Source: an uncultured Bacilli bacterium | Lineage (GTDB): Bacteria; Bacillota_I; Bacilli_A; RF39; UBA660 | Length of the DNA: 64,000 bases | Direction of reading: 5' to 3' | Assembly: GCA_934090685.1 (NCBI GenBank) | Contig: CAKOJN010000005.1 | Span: 1-64,000, forward strand | Shown: positions 16,613 to 23,906 of the stretch, one piece after another | Numbering within the stretch: position 1 is the stretch's first letter | Layout of the letters: each line of letters opens with the position of its first letter | The notes under the pieces: generated by a model | Database searches by the model: none | What the model saw: the letters and a program-made list of their open reading frames with translations, nothing else | Told to the model about the DNA's origin: nothing | Position numbers and translations under genes: made by a program

Positions 16613-17371
16613 TTATTCTTCTACTAATCTAGCAACCACTACCATTAGTTTACCTTTATATTTACCAAATAAACAAGTTTGAAGTACAAGTACTTTATCA
16701 TTTTCATTTAATTCAATATTTGTTTTATAAATACTTCTTTTCTTTAGTCTATTAAAGTGTTTTAACCAATCAGAATCTTTTTTATAATTTAGATTCATAT
16801 GTTCTTCAGTACTTTTTTTATCAGCAAGAACTATACTAAATATTTCATATTGTTTTATTTCATTATCTATTTTTAATAAAATACTTTTATGTTCATTATA
16901 GTATTCTTTTTTTAAATATCCTTCTAATGCATTAAAAGGAGGTTTATATTTAGTACTATTATGTCCATATATATTTATTTGTTTTGAATCTTTATTGACT
17001 CTATAATCCATAAATACAGCGCCTAATACACTTTTTTGTAATGATAATGATTTTTTTAAATAAAATTGGTTATCTTTTGTTTGAGCAATTGGAGTATTAA
17101 TTTCATTATCTATACTAAGGATACCTATTACATCATTATTATTATATTTTTTCTTTAAAGAGTTTATTTCTTCTTTAACACTAATTTCTTTTTCTATAGC
17201 ACCTACACTTAATTTACTATCATTTATTTCTATAATTGTTTTATTATATTCTTCTTTTCTAATAAGTAAGAACACACCACTTATAACAATCAATACTATT
17301 AAAACAATAATAATTCTATCTAATAGTTTATTAACATTATTTTTAATATCACTATCATACTTCTTTTTCAT
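16613..17371 (-). CDS. srtB: Class B sortase
   Basis: A 252-residue transpeptidase that joins cell-wall-sorted proteins to peptidoglycan. A single N-terminal membrane anchor spans about 18-42. The catalytic His is in INIYGHNS (about 130), the Cys in VLQTCLF (about 232) and the Arg in VVVARL (about 248). The length and the long insertion between the His and Cys boxes fit class B rather than class A. The start lies one base after the dnaE stop with no clear ribosome site, so translation is probably coupled to dnaE. The likely clients are the two FPKTG proteins at 11.5-15.2 kb; class B enzymes classically use other motifs, so this is inference. Confidence 0.88.
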   Translation of the reverse strand: MKKKYDSDIKNNVNKLLDRIIIVLIVLIVISGVFLLIRKEEYNKTIIEINDSKLSVGAIEKEISVKEEINSLKKKYNNNDVIGILSIDNEINTPIAQTKDNQFYLKKSLSLQKSVLGAVFMDYRVNKDSKQINIYGHNSTKYKPPFNALEGYLKKEYYNEHKSILLKIDNEIKQYEIFSIVLADKKSTEEHMNLNYKKDSDWLKHFNRLKKRSIYKTNIELNENDKVLVLQTCLFGKYKGKLMVVVARLVEE

Positions 17372-17372
17372 A

Positions 17373-20246
17373 TTAATCTATTCTTATCATATTATAAATT
17401 ATTAATTGATAAGTATTCTCCCTTCTTTCTACTTTAGCATTTACTTTATAAATATTATTTCTACTAACATCGCCTACTTTTAAATAAGCACTTGGAAATA
17501 ATACTCCTTCTACTGTTGCATATTCATCACTGAATTTAATAAATGCCATCTTATCATTATTTTTAGTTTTAATATTTTTAATACTTTCAACATACAACAG
17601 GCAAGTAATAACTCTATTAAAATACTTTTTGTAGTTTTCAAGTGTTATATATGAAGTTCTATCATATTTAGTAATCGGATGATGAGATAAATAAAATCCA
17701 TAATTCTTTATTTCAAGTTCTATCAACTCTTTATCACTGTAATCACTAGTACTCTCAAATACTGGTTCACTATCAAGCACCATATTTAAATCTTTACATA
17801 GACTTACATAATTTAATACTTCATCTATATTATCAATATAATTCTTTTTATTTATATTAAATTTATCAAAAGCACCACATTCTATTAAAGAAACAACTAC
17901 TCTTTTATTAATACTTTTACCATAACATCTTATCATAAAGCCATAGAATGATTTAAATAATCCTTTATTTCTTTCATTAATTATCTCATCGCTTACTGAA
18001 AAAGCAATACTATTGATAATAGTAAATGGTATTACAAGATTATTATCTTCTATTATAAATTCTTTTCCTGATTTATTTATATCTACTTTACTAAATAAAA
18101 GTCCAAGTATTTTAGCCTCATCCATATATTCTTTTAGTTTCTCTGAGCCTTTATTCATATTAAGTAAGTTTTTCATAAAATACTTAGTATAATGACTTTT
18201 TAAATATGCCATTTGATATGCTACTTTAGAATAAACTACTGAGTGTGATTTATTAAAGCCATATGAAGAAAATTTAACTATTAAATCATATAGTTTAGTA
18301 GCAACATTCTTATCATATCCTTTATTTATAACACCATTAATTATCTTATCTTTTTCTTTTAGTATTAAATCATATTTCTTTTTAGACATTGCTCTTCTTA
18401 TATTATCTGCTTGTGAATAACTAAATCCACCTATAGTTCTTAATATTTCTAATACTTGTTCTTGATATATAATTATTCCATAAGTACTTTTCAATATTGG
18501 CTCTAATTCTTTAACTAAATAATCTACTTTTTTAATACCTTTCTTTCTTTTAATATACTCATCTATATTATCACGAGGTCCGGGTCTATATAAGGCTATC
18601 GCGTCTACTAAGGTATTAAAATTATCTACGCTTAATTGTTTTAAAAAGCTTCTCATACCACTACTTTCAAATTGAAATATACCTGATGTGTAAGCATTCT
18701 TAAATAAATTTAATGTTTTTGTATCATCTAGTGGTATATTATCTATATCAATATTACCACCAATGTCATTAAGTATATTTGATATAGTATTTAAATTTTT
18801 AATTGATAAAAAGTCCATTTTAAGTAGTCCTAAACTTTCTATATATTCCATACTATAACATGTAAGTATAACATCATTATTTTTATATAAAGGCATAATA
18901 TTAGTAAGTTTTTCATCACTTATAACAACACCAGCTGCATGCATCGCAGTATTCTTTTTTAATCCACAAAGTCTATTACATATATTTATTAATTTTTTTA
19001 CAATAGTACTCCTATTAATAACATTTATAAAATCTTTATTATTTTTTAATTCATTAAATGTTTTTTCATCCTTAATAGTTTTACAAATATTATCTACCAC
19101 TCTTATGTCAATATTCATAACTCTTGCTGTGTCTCTAATAATTTGTTTAGGAAGCATTGTATTAAATGATATTATTCTTGCTGTATTATATTTTCCATAT
19201 TTATTAGATACATAGTCTATTACTTCTTCTCTTCTCATATTATCAAAATCAATATCTATATCAGGCATAGTAACTCTATCTGGATTTAAAAATCTTTCAA
19301 ATATTAAATCATATTTCAATGGATCAATATTAATAATACCAAGAGAATAATTAACAAGAGAAGCCGCACCACTACCCCTACCAGGTCCAACTCTTATCCC
19401 ACTTTTCTTAGCAAATAATACAAAGTCATATACAATAAGAAAATAATCAACAAAGTTCATTTTCTCAATAACAGATAGCTCATACATTAATCTGCTTTTA
19501 TATGCAGATGGAACGTTTCCATTAAGTCTTTTATCTAGTCCTTTTTTAGATAATGCCCTTAGAAATTCGGTTGAATTTTCTTTATATTTAGGTATATGTA
19601 CTTCACGTTTAGGTAACTTTATATCAATTAGTTTTGAAAAATCAATTGTAGTTTTAATATCAAACTCATCATAATCTTCTTTAATATATTCATCACTTAC
19701 ATTAACTTCATCATTAACAGTTTTACCTTCTTCTATTAATCTTATATATTTAAAATATTCTTTATCTTCAACATTAAAATATCTAATACATGGAATATAT
19801 AATATAGATTTACTTAATTTAATTGATTCAGTTTTTTCATTCTTGTCTTTATATCCAATATATATTTCACTAAAGTATTCTTTTAATTTTAAATAATCTT
19901 TGTAATTACATACACATATAATATCTTTATAATTTTTAATTCTATCAAAATTTAAACTTTCTATATTTTTAATAGTAACTATCTCACATAATGAAATATA
20001 TCCATTGTAGTTTTTAGCATATAAAAGAAACCTAATATCATCTATAAATACTTCTATTCCTATGATTGGTTTAATTTGACTATCTTTACATTTATTAATA
20101 AACTCCATCGTACCAAACATATTCTCATCAGTTATACCTATACTATTAATATTAAACTTTTTGGCATATAAAATGAGTTCATCTATTTTAATTAGACTAT
20201 TCATAAGATCATATTCAGTTTTTACATTAAGTGGAATATATTTCAT
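17373..20246 (-). CDS. dnaE: DNA polymerase III alpha subunit, DnaE type
   Basis: A 957-residue replicative polymerase from ATG 20246 (GAGGT upstream; the open frame extends eight codons further without a ribosome site). Domain order: PHP-like N-terminus (YIPLNVKTEYDLMNS; IGITDENMFGTMEF), catalytic palm with GPGRGSGAASLVNYSLGI (about 305) and MPDIDIDF (about 345), helix-hairpin elements (KSHSVVYSKVAYQMAYLKS, about 685), and a C-terminal OB fold with no exonuclease domain. In Gram-positive bacteria DnaE extends RNA primers before handing over to PolC, which is encoded at 34.7 kb. The sortase gene follows after one base. Confidence 0.95.
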   Translation of the reverse strand: MKYIPLNVKTEYDLMNSLIKIDELILYAKKFNINSIGITDENMFGTMEFINKCKDSQIKPIIGIEVFIDDIRFLLYAKNYNGYISLCEIVTIKNIESLNFDRIKNYKDIICVCNYKDYLKLKEYFSEIYIGYKDKNEKTESIKLSKSILYIPCIRYFNVEDKEYFKYIRLIEEGKTVNDEVNVSDEYIKEDYDEFDIKTTIDFSKLIDIKLPKREVHIPKYKENSTEFLRALSKKGLDKRLNGNVPSAYKSRLMYELSVIEKMNFVDYFLIVYDFVLFAKKSGIRVGPGRGSGAASLVNYSLGIINIDPLKYDLIFERFLNPDRVTMPDIDIDFDNMRREEVIDYVSNKYGKYNTARIISFNTMLPKQIIRDTARVMNIDIRVVDNICKTIKDEKTFNELKNNKDFINVINRSTIVKKLINICNRLCGLKKNTAMHAAGVVISDEKLTNIMPLYKNNDVILTCYSMEYIESLGLLKMDFLSIKNLNTISNILNDIGGNIDIDNIPLDDTKTLNLFKNAYTSGIFQFESSGMRSFLKQLSVDNFNTLVDAIALYRPGPRDNIDEYIKRKKGIKKVDYLVKELEPILKSTYGIIIYQEQVLEILRTIGGFSYSQADNIRRAMSKKKYDLILKEKDKIINGVINKGYDKNVATKLYDLIVKFSSYGFNKSHSVVYSKVAYQMAYLKSHYTKYFMKNLLNMNKGSEKLKEYMDEAKILGLLFSKVDINKSGKEFIIEDNNLVIPFTIINSIAFSVSDEIINERNKGLFKSFYGFMIRCYGKSINKRVVVSLIECGAFDKFNINKKNYIDNIDEVLNYVSLCKDLNMVLDSEPVFESTSDYSDKELIELEIKNYGFYLSHHPITKYDRTSYITLENYKKYFNRVITCLLYVESIKNIKTKNNDKMAFIKFSDEYATVEGVLFPSAYLKVGDVSRNNIYKVNAKVERRENTYQLIIYNMIRID

Positions 20247-20280
20247 AAATACCTCAGTTTTATTATACAATATTTAGTTA

Positions 20281-20306
20281 AAAAGAAAAAGTAGGAAAAC
20301 CTACTT
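20281..20306 (-). terminator. Terminator of intact dinD
   Basis: AAGTAGG/CCTACTT stem with a TTTT loop on the minus strand, followed by TTTCTTTTT. Confidence 0.8.
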
Positions 20307-20362
20307 AATATAATAGTAGTTAAATTTAGGGATAACTTTCTATAGTTATGATAAGTAAATAA

Positions 20363-21193
20363 TTATTCAATTTTATTTTTTATTTTAAAATTATCTCTTT
20401 CTATTTCTTTTAAACTCTTGTCCGGTGCCCTAAAATCTTCTGGCATAGTTCTATTGTTCTTCTTAATTGCTTCTCTAATATTTTTCCCAATATTATAATG
20501 TGTTTCATTAGCATTACTTTCTCCTAGTATATTGTCTTCTCTTAATGAAGCTTCTGTTTGTGTGATTCTAAATAAATTAGCTCCCAATTCTTCACTACAC
20601 ATATTATCAAGTATATCTTCTCTATATCTAAGTCCTTTTCTTTTAGCAATATCATTTGCAGTTTCTCCATTGTATAGACCTTTATAACCTGAATTATGAA
20701 ACTTATCAAAATTCTTAACACCTGCATTTTTAGCAGCAATATTTAATGAATAATTTCCTTTTCTTGTTAGGTTTCTTTGATATAATCTTTTTTCATCTTC
20801 AGAAAGAGTATTATACTCTTTTTCACTTAGTTCTTGTCTTCTTGTTTGTATTGCAAAATAAGTTTGAGCAAGTGCGATTACTTTCTTTCTAGAGTCACCA
20901 TTTTGTGCGATTAAATAGCAAGCATAACGTGATAACTTATAATCTATAACATTTCTATTCCCTCCTTTTCCTAAATTTATCATTTTGTCGGCGCCGACAA
21001 AATGATCGGTTTCATTTATATTTGAATTTTCACTTGCTTTTTTTGCTTTTGTGATTACACCTTCGAATTTTCTCCATTCTTTATACTCTAAAACTTTTTG
21101 TAATTCACGAGCATACCAAAATTCATTTCCATTTTCATCTATATGTTTTATATCTTCAAATAATCTTTCTGTATATACTTTTAATTCATTCAT
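20363..21193 (-). CDS. dinD: DinD-like DNA-damage-inducible protein (BRO-N family)
   Basis: A 276-residue homologue of E. coli DinD: shared blocks include LSRYACYLIAQNGD, YFAIQTRRQEL, EDEKRLYQRN, HNSGYKGLYNG and RKGLRYREDILDNM. The N-terminal 110 residues are BRO/KilA-type. In E. coli DinD is SOS-induced and inhibits RecA strand exchange; the role here is inferred. The ribosome site is AAGGAGATG. Two features are odd: a perfect 28-bp palindrome inside codons about 63-72 (residues around DHFVGADKMI), and a near-perfect 28-bp palindrome in the leader. A second copy with a nonsense codon sits 2 kb away (22894-23724). The gene lies between divIVA and dnaE and has its own promoter-like element and terminator. 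Confidence 0.88.
   Translation of the reverse strand: MNELKVYTERLFEDIKHIDENGNEFWYARELQKVLEYKEWRKFEGVITKAKKASENSNINETDHFVGADKMINLGKGGNRNVIDYKLSRYACYLIAQNGDSRKKVIALAQTYFAIQTRRQELSEKEYNTLSEDEKRLYQRNLTRKGNYSLNIAAKNAGVKNFDKFHNSGYKGLYNGETANDIAKRKGLRYREDILDNMCSEELGANLFRITQTEASLREDNILGESNANETHYNIGKNIREAIKKNNRTMPEDFRAPDKSLKEIERDNFKIKNKIE
20979..21006. repeat. 28-bp perfect palindrome inside dinD
   Basis: Arms ATCATTTTGTCGGC and GCCGACAAAATGAT meet with no spacer. The 24-bp centre is the same as that of the palindrome at 23756-23783. It falls in-frame in the coding sequence. Confidence 0.9.
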
Positions 21194-21224
21194 ATTTTTA
21201 TCATCTCCTTTTTAATTAATTTAA

Positions 21225-21252
21225 ATCATTTTATCCACGTGGGTAAAATGAT
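21225..21252. repeat. 28-bp near-perfect palindrome in dinD leader
   Basis: Outer arms ATCATTTTA / TAAAATGAT match those of the coding-sequence palindrome at 20979-21006; the centre is CCACGTGG instead of the GTCGGCGCCGAC core. One base pair is mismatched. It lies between the promoter-like element and the dinD ribosome site. Confidence 0.85.
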
Positions 21253-21303
21253 ATTTATTATTTCATTAAATAAATTGTTACTCCTTTCTAGAGGTTATCC
21301 CTC

Positions 21304-21340
21304 TATTATAATAATTAGCCATAAAAATTAAAAACACTTC
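21304..21340 (-). promoter_or_regulatory. Shared promoter-like element, copy B (dinD)
   Basis: Minus strand reads AAGTGTTTTTAATTTTTATG then GCTAATTATTATAATAG, followed by a small AGAGG/CCTCT hairpin, an AAAGGAG site with a two-codon ATG-AAA-TAA frame, then the 28-bp palindrome. The same order is seen upstream of the second dinD copy. Confidence 0.6.
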
Positions 21341-21368
21341 TTTTTTTGAAATTTTTTTATGCAAATTA

Positions 21369-21390
21369 AAAAAATAGAGATTTCTCTCTT
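21369..21390 (-). terminator. Terminator of AGAGA type, copy 1
   Basis: Minus-strand AGAGAG/CTCTAT-type hairpin and seven T, nearly identical to copies at 22455-22479 and 23885-23906. Two of the three copies lie directly upstream of a dinD promoter element, so the terminator appears to belong to the duplicated module. Confidence 0.65.
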
Positions 21391-21418
21391 TATATAGTTG
21401 TTCTATCTTTGCAAATTA

Positions 21419-21448
21419 AAAACTACTGGCTTTTTTAATCAGTAGTTT
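21419..21448 (-). terminator. divIVA terminator
   Basis: AAACTACTG/CAGTAGTTT stem with a T-rich tail on the minus strand. Confidence 0.85.
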
Positions 21449-21463
21449 TATTAAATTCATATT

Positions 21464-21913
21464 TTAATACTTATCATCATATCTATCAAAGTCAACTCTA
21501 TCCATTTCTTCAATAACTTCAAGTTGATTTTCAATGATTTGTCTTAATCTTCTTTTTAGGACATTGGTATTTCTCTTAAGCATGTCAGCACGATTTTGAG
21601 CTTTTTCTGCTTTTAATAAAGCATCATTTATAATTCTACTAGCGTTACGTCTAGCTTCATTAACAAGAGACTCTGCTTCTTTACGAGCAGAACTTTTAAT
21701 TTGATCTCCTGCACTTTCAGCAGTATATATCGCTCTATTCATAGTTTCTTCAATTCTTTGATAATGAAGAAGTTGTTCAGTTAATTTTTTATTATTTTCT
21801 TCAGTTTTTTGACTCTTTTTAAGTAAGAGTTCGTAATTTTTAATAACATCATCTAAGCATTTATGTACTTGATCTTTATCATAACCACGAAAAACCACAT
21901 CGAACTTTTTCAT
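21464..21913 (-). CDS. divIVA: DivIVA-family cell division protein
   Basis: A 149-residue coiled-coil protein that binds curved membrane at poles and septa. The N-terminal lipid-binding part MKKFDVVFRGYDKDQVHKCL contains the family's F-R-G-Y-D-xx-V segment, and the rest is long charged coiled coil (about 30-135) with few breaks. The ribosome site is GAGGTGG. It lies 25 bp downstream of sepF in the usual Bacillota order (sepF ... divIVA), without the ylmG and ylmH genes that often sit between them. Confidence 0.93.
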   Translation of the reverse strand: MKKFDVVFRGYDKDQVHKCLDDVIKNYELLLKKSQKTEENNKKLTEQLLHYQRIEETMNRAIYTAESAGDQIKSSARKEAESLVNEARRNASRIINDALLKAEKAQNRADMLKRNTNVLKRRLRQIIENQLEVIEEMDRVDFDRYDDKY

Positions 21914-21938
21914 GCTCCACCTCTAAATATATTTTATT

Positions 21939-22325
21939 CTACCATTCTCCTAAATCATCTTTTTTAGTGCTCTTTTTTCTTTCATCTTCTGTTATTGTTC
22001 CTTCAATTTCAAATCCCTTAGGAGCACAAATAACAATACCAGGGCCAAGTTTTTGCATACTTCCTTCAATTGCATAGATAATACCATTTAAAAAATCCAT
22101 AATTCTTTTAGATACATCTGATGTAACTCTCTTGAAGTTTACAACTACTTGATTTTGTTCCTTTAAATAATCAGCAATTTGTTGTGCCTCAGAAAATGCT
22201 CTTGGTTCAACTAAAATTGTTTTATTTTTATATCCTTTACTTCCCTTTGAAGTTTCTTTTTCATCATATTCTTCAATATCACTATCCTCAGGTTTAAATA
22301 TATCACTTAATCCTTTTAAAGCCAT
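21939..22325 (-). CDS. sepF: Cell division protein SepF
   Basis: A 128-residue protein from ATG 22325 (AAGGAGGG upstream); the frame is open 20 codons further but lacks a ribosome site and the family N-terminus there. MALKGLSDIFKPED is the amphipathic membrane-binding start, then an acidic linker, then the SepF core (KTILVEPRAFSEAQQIADYL, DFLNGIIYAIEGSMQKLG). SepF polymerises into rings that bundle and anchor FtsZ at the septum. It is transcribed together with divIVA. Confidence 0.95.
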   Translation of the reverse strand: MALKGLSDIFKPEDSDIEEYDEKETSKGSKGYKNKTILVEPRAFSEAQQIADYLKEQNQVVVNFKRVTSDVSKRIMDFLNGIIYAIEGSMQKLGPGIVICAPKGFEIEGTITEDERKKSTKKDDLGEW

Positions 22326-22454
22326 TAACAATCCCTCCTTATAGTCATCTATATTAATTTTAACACAGAAACACTCACCTATCAATAAGTAATTTTAAAT
22401 TATTAAATTATTTTCAAATCAATTATTATTTTTTACAATAACTTTACTAATTAA

Positions 22455-22479
22455 AAATAGAGATTTCTCTCTATTTAAC
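22455..22479 (-). terminator. Terminator of AGAGA type, copy 2
   Basis: AAATAGAGAG hairpin with T tail, overlapping the stop of the BspA-type fragment; sequence is shared with copies at 21369 and 23885. Confidence 0.7.
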
Positions 22480-22881
22480 TATAAATGTAAGACTAGATGG
22501 TTTATTATAACTATTATTAAATTTATCGGCATCAGCTTGTGTTCTAGCATAACCAGTTGTTGCTTTAGCATTTTTAAACATTTCATATGTATATTTCACC
22601 TTTGATGTATCAAAGCTACTTAAATCCAGAGTTGTTGCATTACTTGCAAGAAACATATAACTCATATTTGTAACATTCGAAGTATTAAAACTACTTAAAT
22701 CTAATGTTGTTGTTTTGCTATATGAAAACATATCCTTCATATTTGTTACGTTAAAAGTACTAATAGAATTATTAAATTGTAAATTTTGAAGGTTTGTACC
22801 AAAATAACTACAACCATAATGTTGGTAAAATTTAAATAGTTCAGAAGAATCTTTTGGTAAAACAGCAAAAGAATTAAACAA
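22471..22881 (-). pseudogene. Fragment of a BspA-type (DUF285) surface protein
   Basis: About 136 codons in frame, but the only available start is a TTG with no ribosome site, 12 bp after the stop of the nonsense-mutated dinD. The sequence has repeats FNTSNVTNMSYMF, LDLSSFDTSKV and the usual C-terminal unit (NAKATTGYARTQADADKFN), diagnostic of BspA-like Mycoplasma-type leucine-rich surface proteins. The signal peptide and most repeats are absent, and no anchor follows. It is therefore a truncated 3' end carried in, or left behind, next to the duplicated dinD module. Confidence 0.75.
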
Positions 22882-22893
22882 ATAATTTTAAGA

Positions 22894-23724
22894 TCATTTA
22901 ATCTTATTTTTTATTTTAAAATTATCTCTTTCTATTTCTTTTAGACTCTTGTCCGGAGTTGGTAAATCTTCTGGCAAAGTTCCACCATTTTTAATAATGA
23001 CTTCTCTAATATTTTTTCCAATATTAAAATGTGTTTCATTAGCAGTTTTTTCTAACCTTACATTTTCTTTTTTTAGTTTCTGTTCTGTTTGAGATATTCT
23101 AAATAAGTTTGCTATTAATTCATCACTCCCCATGTTATCAAGTATATCTTCTCTATATCTAAGTCCTTTTCTTTTAGCAATATCATTTGCAGTTTCTCCG
23201 TTGTATAGTCCTTTATATCCACTATTATGAAATCTATCAAAGTTCTTAACTCCTGCGTTTTTAGCAGCGATATTTAATGAATAGTTTCCTTTTCTCGTTA
23301 GGTTTCTTTGATATAATCTTTTTTCATCTTCAGAAAGACTACTATACTTTTTCTCACTTAGCTCTTGACGCCTTGTTTGTATTGCAAAATAAGTTTGGCC
23401 TAATGCAACCATTTTCTTTCTGGGATTAGCATTTTGAACAATTAAATAACAAATATATCTAGATAGTTTGTAATCTTTAATATATTCTTCTTTGCCTTTG
23501 CCTGTTATTATTGGCTTCCTGACTTCGGGAAGCCAATATGAATCATCATTATTACTGTTGTTGTAAGATAAAACTGACTTTTGGATTACACTATTAAAGT
23601 TTTCCTATTTGCTATATTCAAGTAAAGGCATTAATTCACGAGCATACCAAAATTCATTACCATTTTCATCTATATGCTTTATATCTTCAAATAGTCTTTC
23701 AGTGTATTCTTTTAATTCATTCAT
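22894..23724 (-). pseudogene. dinD: Second dinD copy interrupted by an amber codon
   Basis: Reading from ATG 23724 (AAGGAGATG upstream) gives 276 codons, the same length as the intact copy, with a single in-frame TAG at codon 40 (23607-23605), where the family has an aromatic residue (YSK-stop-ENF). After it the frame is intact to 22894, and residues from about 104 onward (MVALGQTYFAIQTRRQ...) are highly similar to the intact copy, while codons 35-100 diverge strongly. Internal reinitiation at Met 105 could yield a C-terminal protein. The conserved codon use downstream suggests the nonsense mutation is recent. Confidence 0.85.
23510..23537. repeat. 28-bp inverted repeat inside the second dinD copy
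   Basis: Ten-bp arms ATTGGCTTCC / GGAAGCCAAT around an 8-bp centre. It occupies the same place in the gene as the palindrome of the intact copy (20979-21006) and has the same 28-bp length, but an unrelated sequence. Confidence 0.8.
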
Positions 23725-23755
23725 ATTTTTATCATCTCCTTTTCAATTAATTTAA

Positions 23756-23783
23756 ACCATTTTGTCGGCGCCGACAAAATGGT
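23756..23783. repeat. 28-bp perfect palindrome in leader of second dinD copy
   Basis: Arms ACCATTTTGTCGGC / GCCGACAAAATGGT. The inner 24 bp equal the palindrome inside the coding region of the intact dinD, while the position equals the leader palindrome at 21225-21252. Confidence 0.9.
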
Positions 23784-23833
23784 ATTTATTATTTCATAAA
23801 ATTAATTGTTACTCCTTTCTAGAGATTATCCCT

Positions 23834-23871
23834 CTATTATAATAATTAGCTATAAAAATAAAAAACACTTC
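23834..23871 (-). promoter_or_regulatory. Shared promoter-like element, copy C
   Basis: Minus strand AAGTGTTTTTTATTTTTATA then GCTAATTATTATAATAG, nearly identical to copy B, followed by the same leader order (hairpin, AAAGGAG, palindrome, ribosome site). Confidence 0.6.
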
Positions 23872-23884
23872 TTTTTTCATAAAA

Positions 23885-23906
23885 AAAATAGAGATTTCTC
23901 TCTATT
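23885..23906 (-). terminator. polA terminator (AGAGA type, copy 3)
   Basis: Minus-strand ATAGAG/CTCTAT hairpin with AGAAAT loop and eight T, overlapping the polA stop. Confidence 0.75.

Noticed and set aside
23605..23607. TAG in dinD as a sign of a reassigned stop codon
   Set aside because: Other genes use standard stops, including TGA, and this is the only in-frame TAG among clear genes; a point mutation is simpler.
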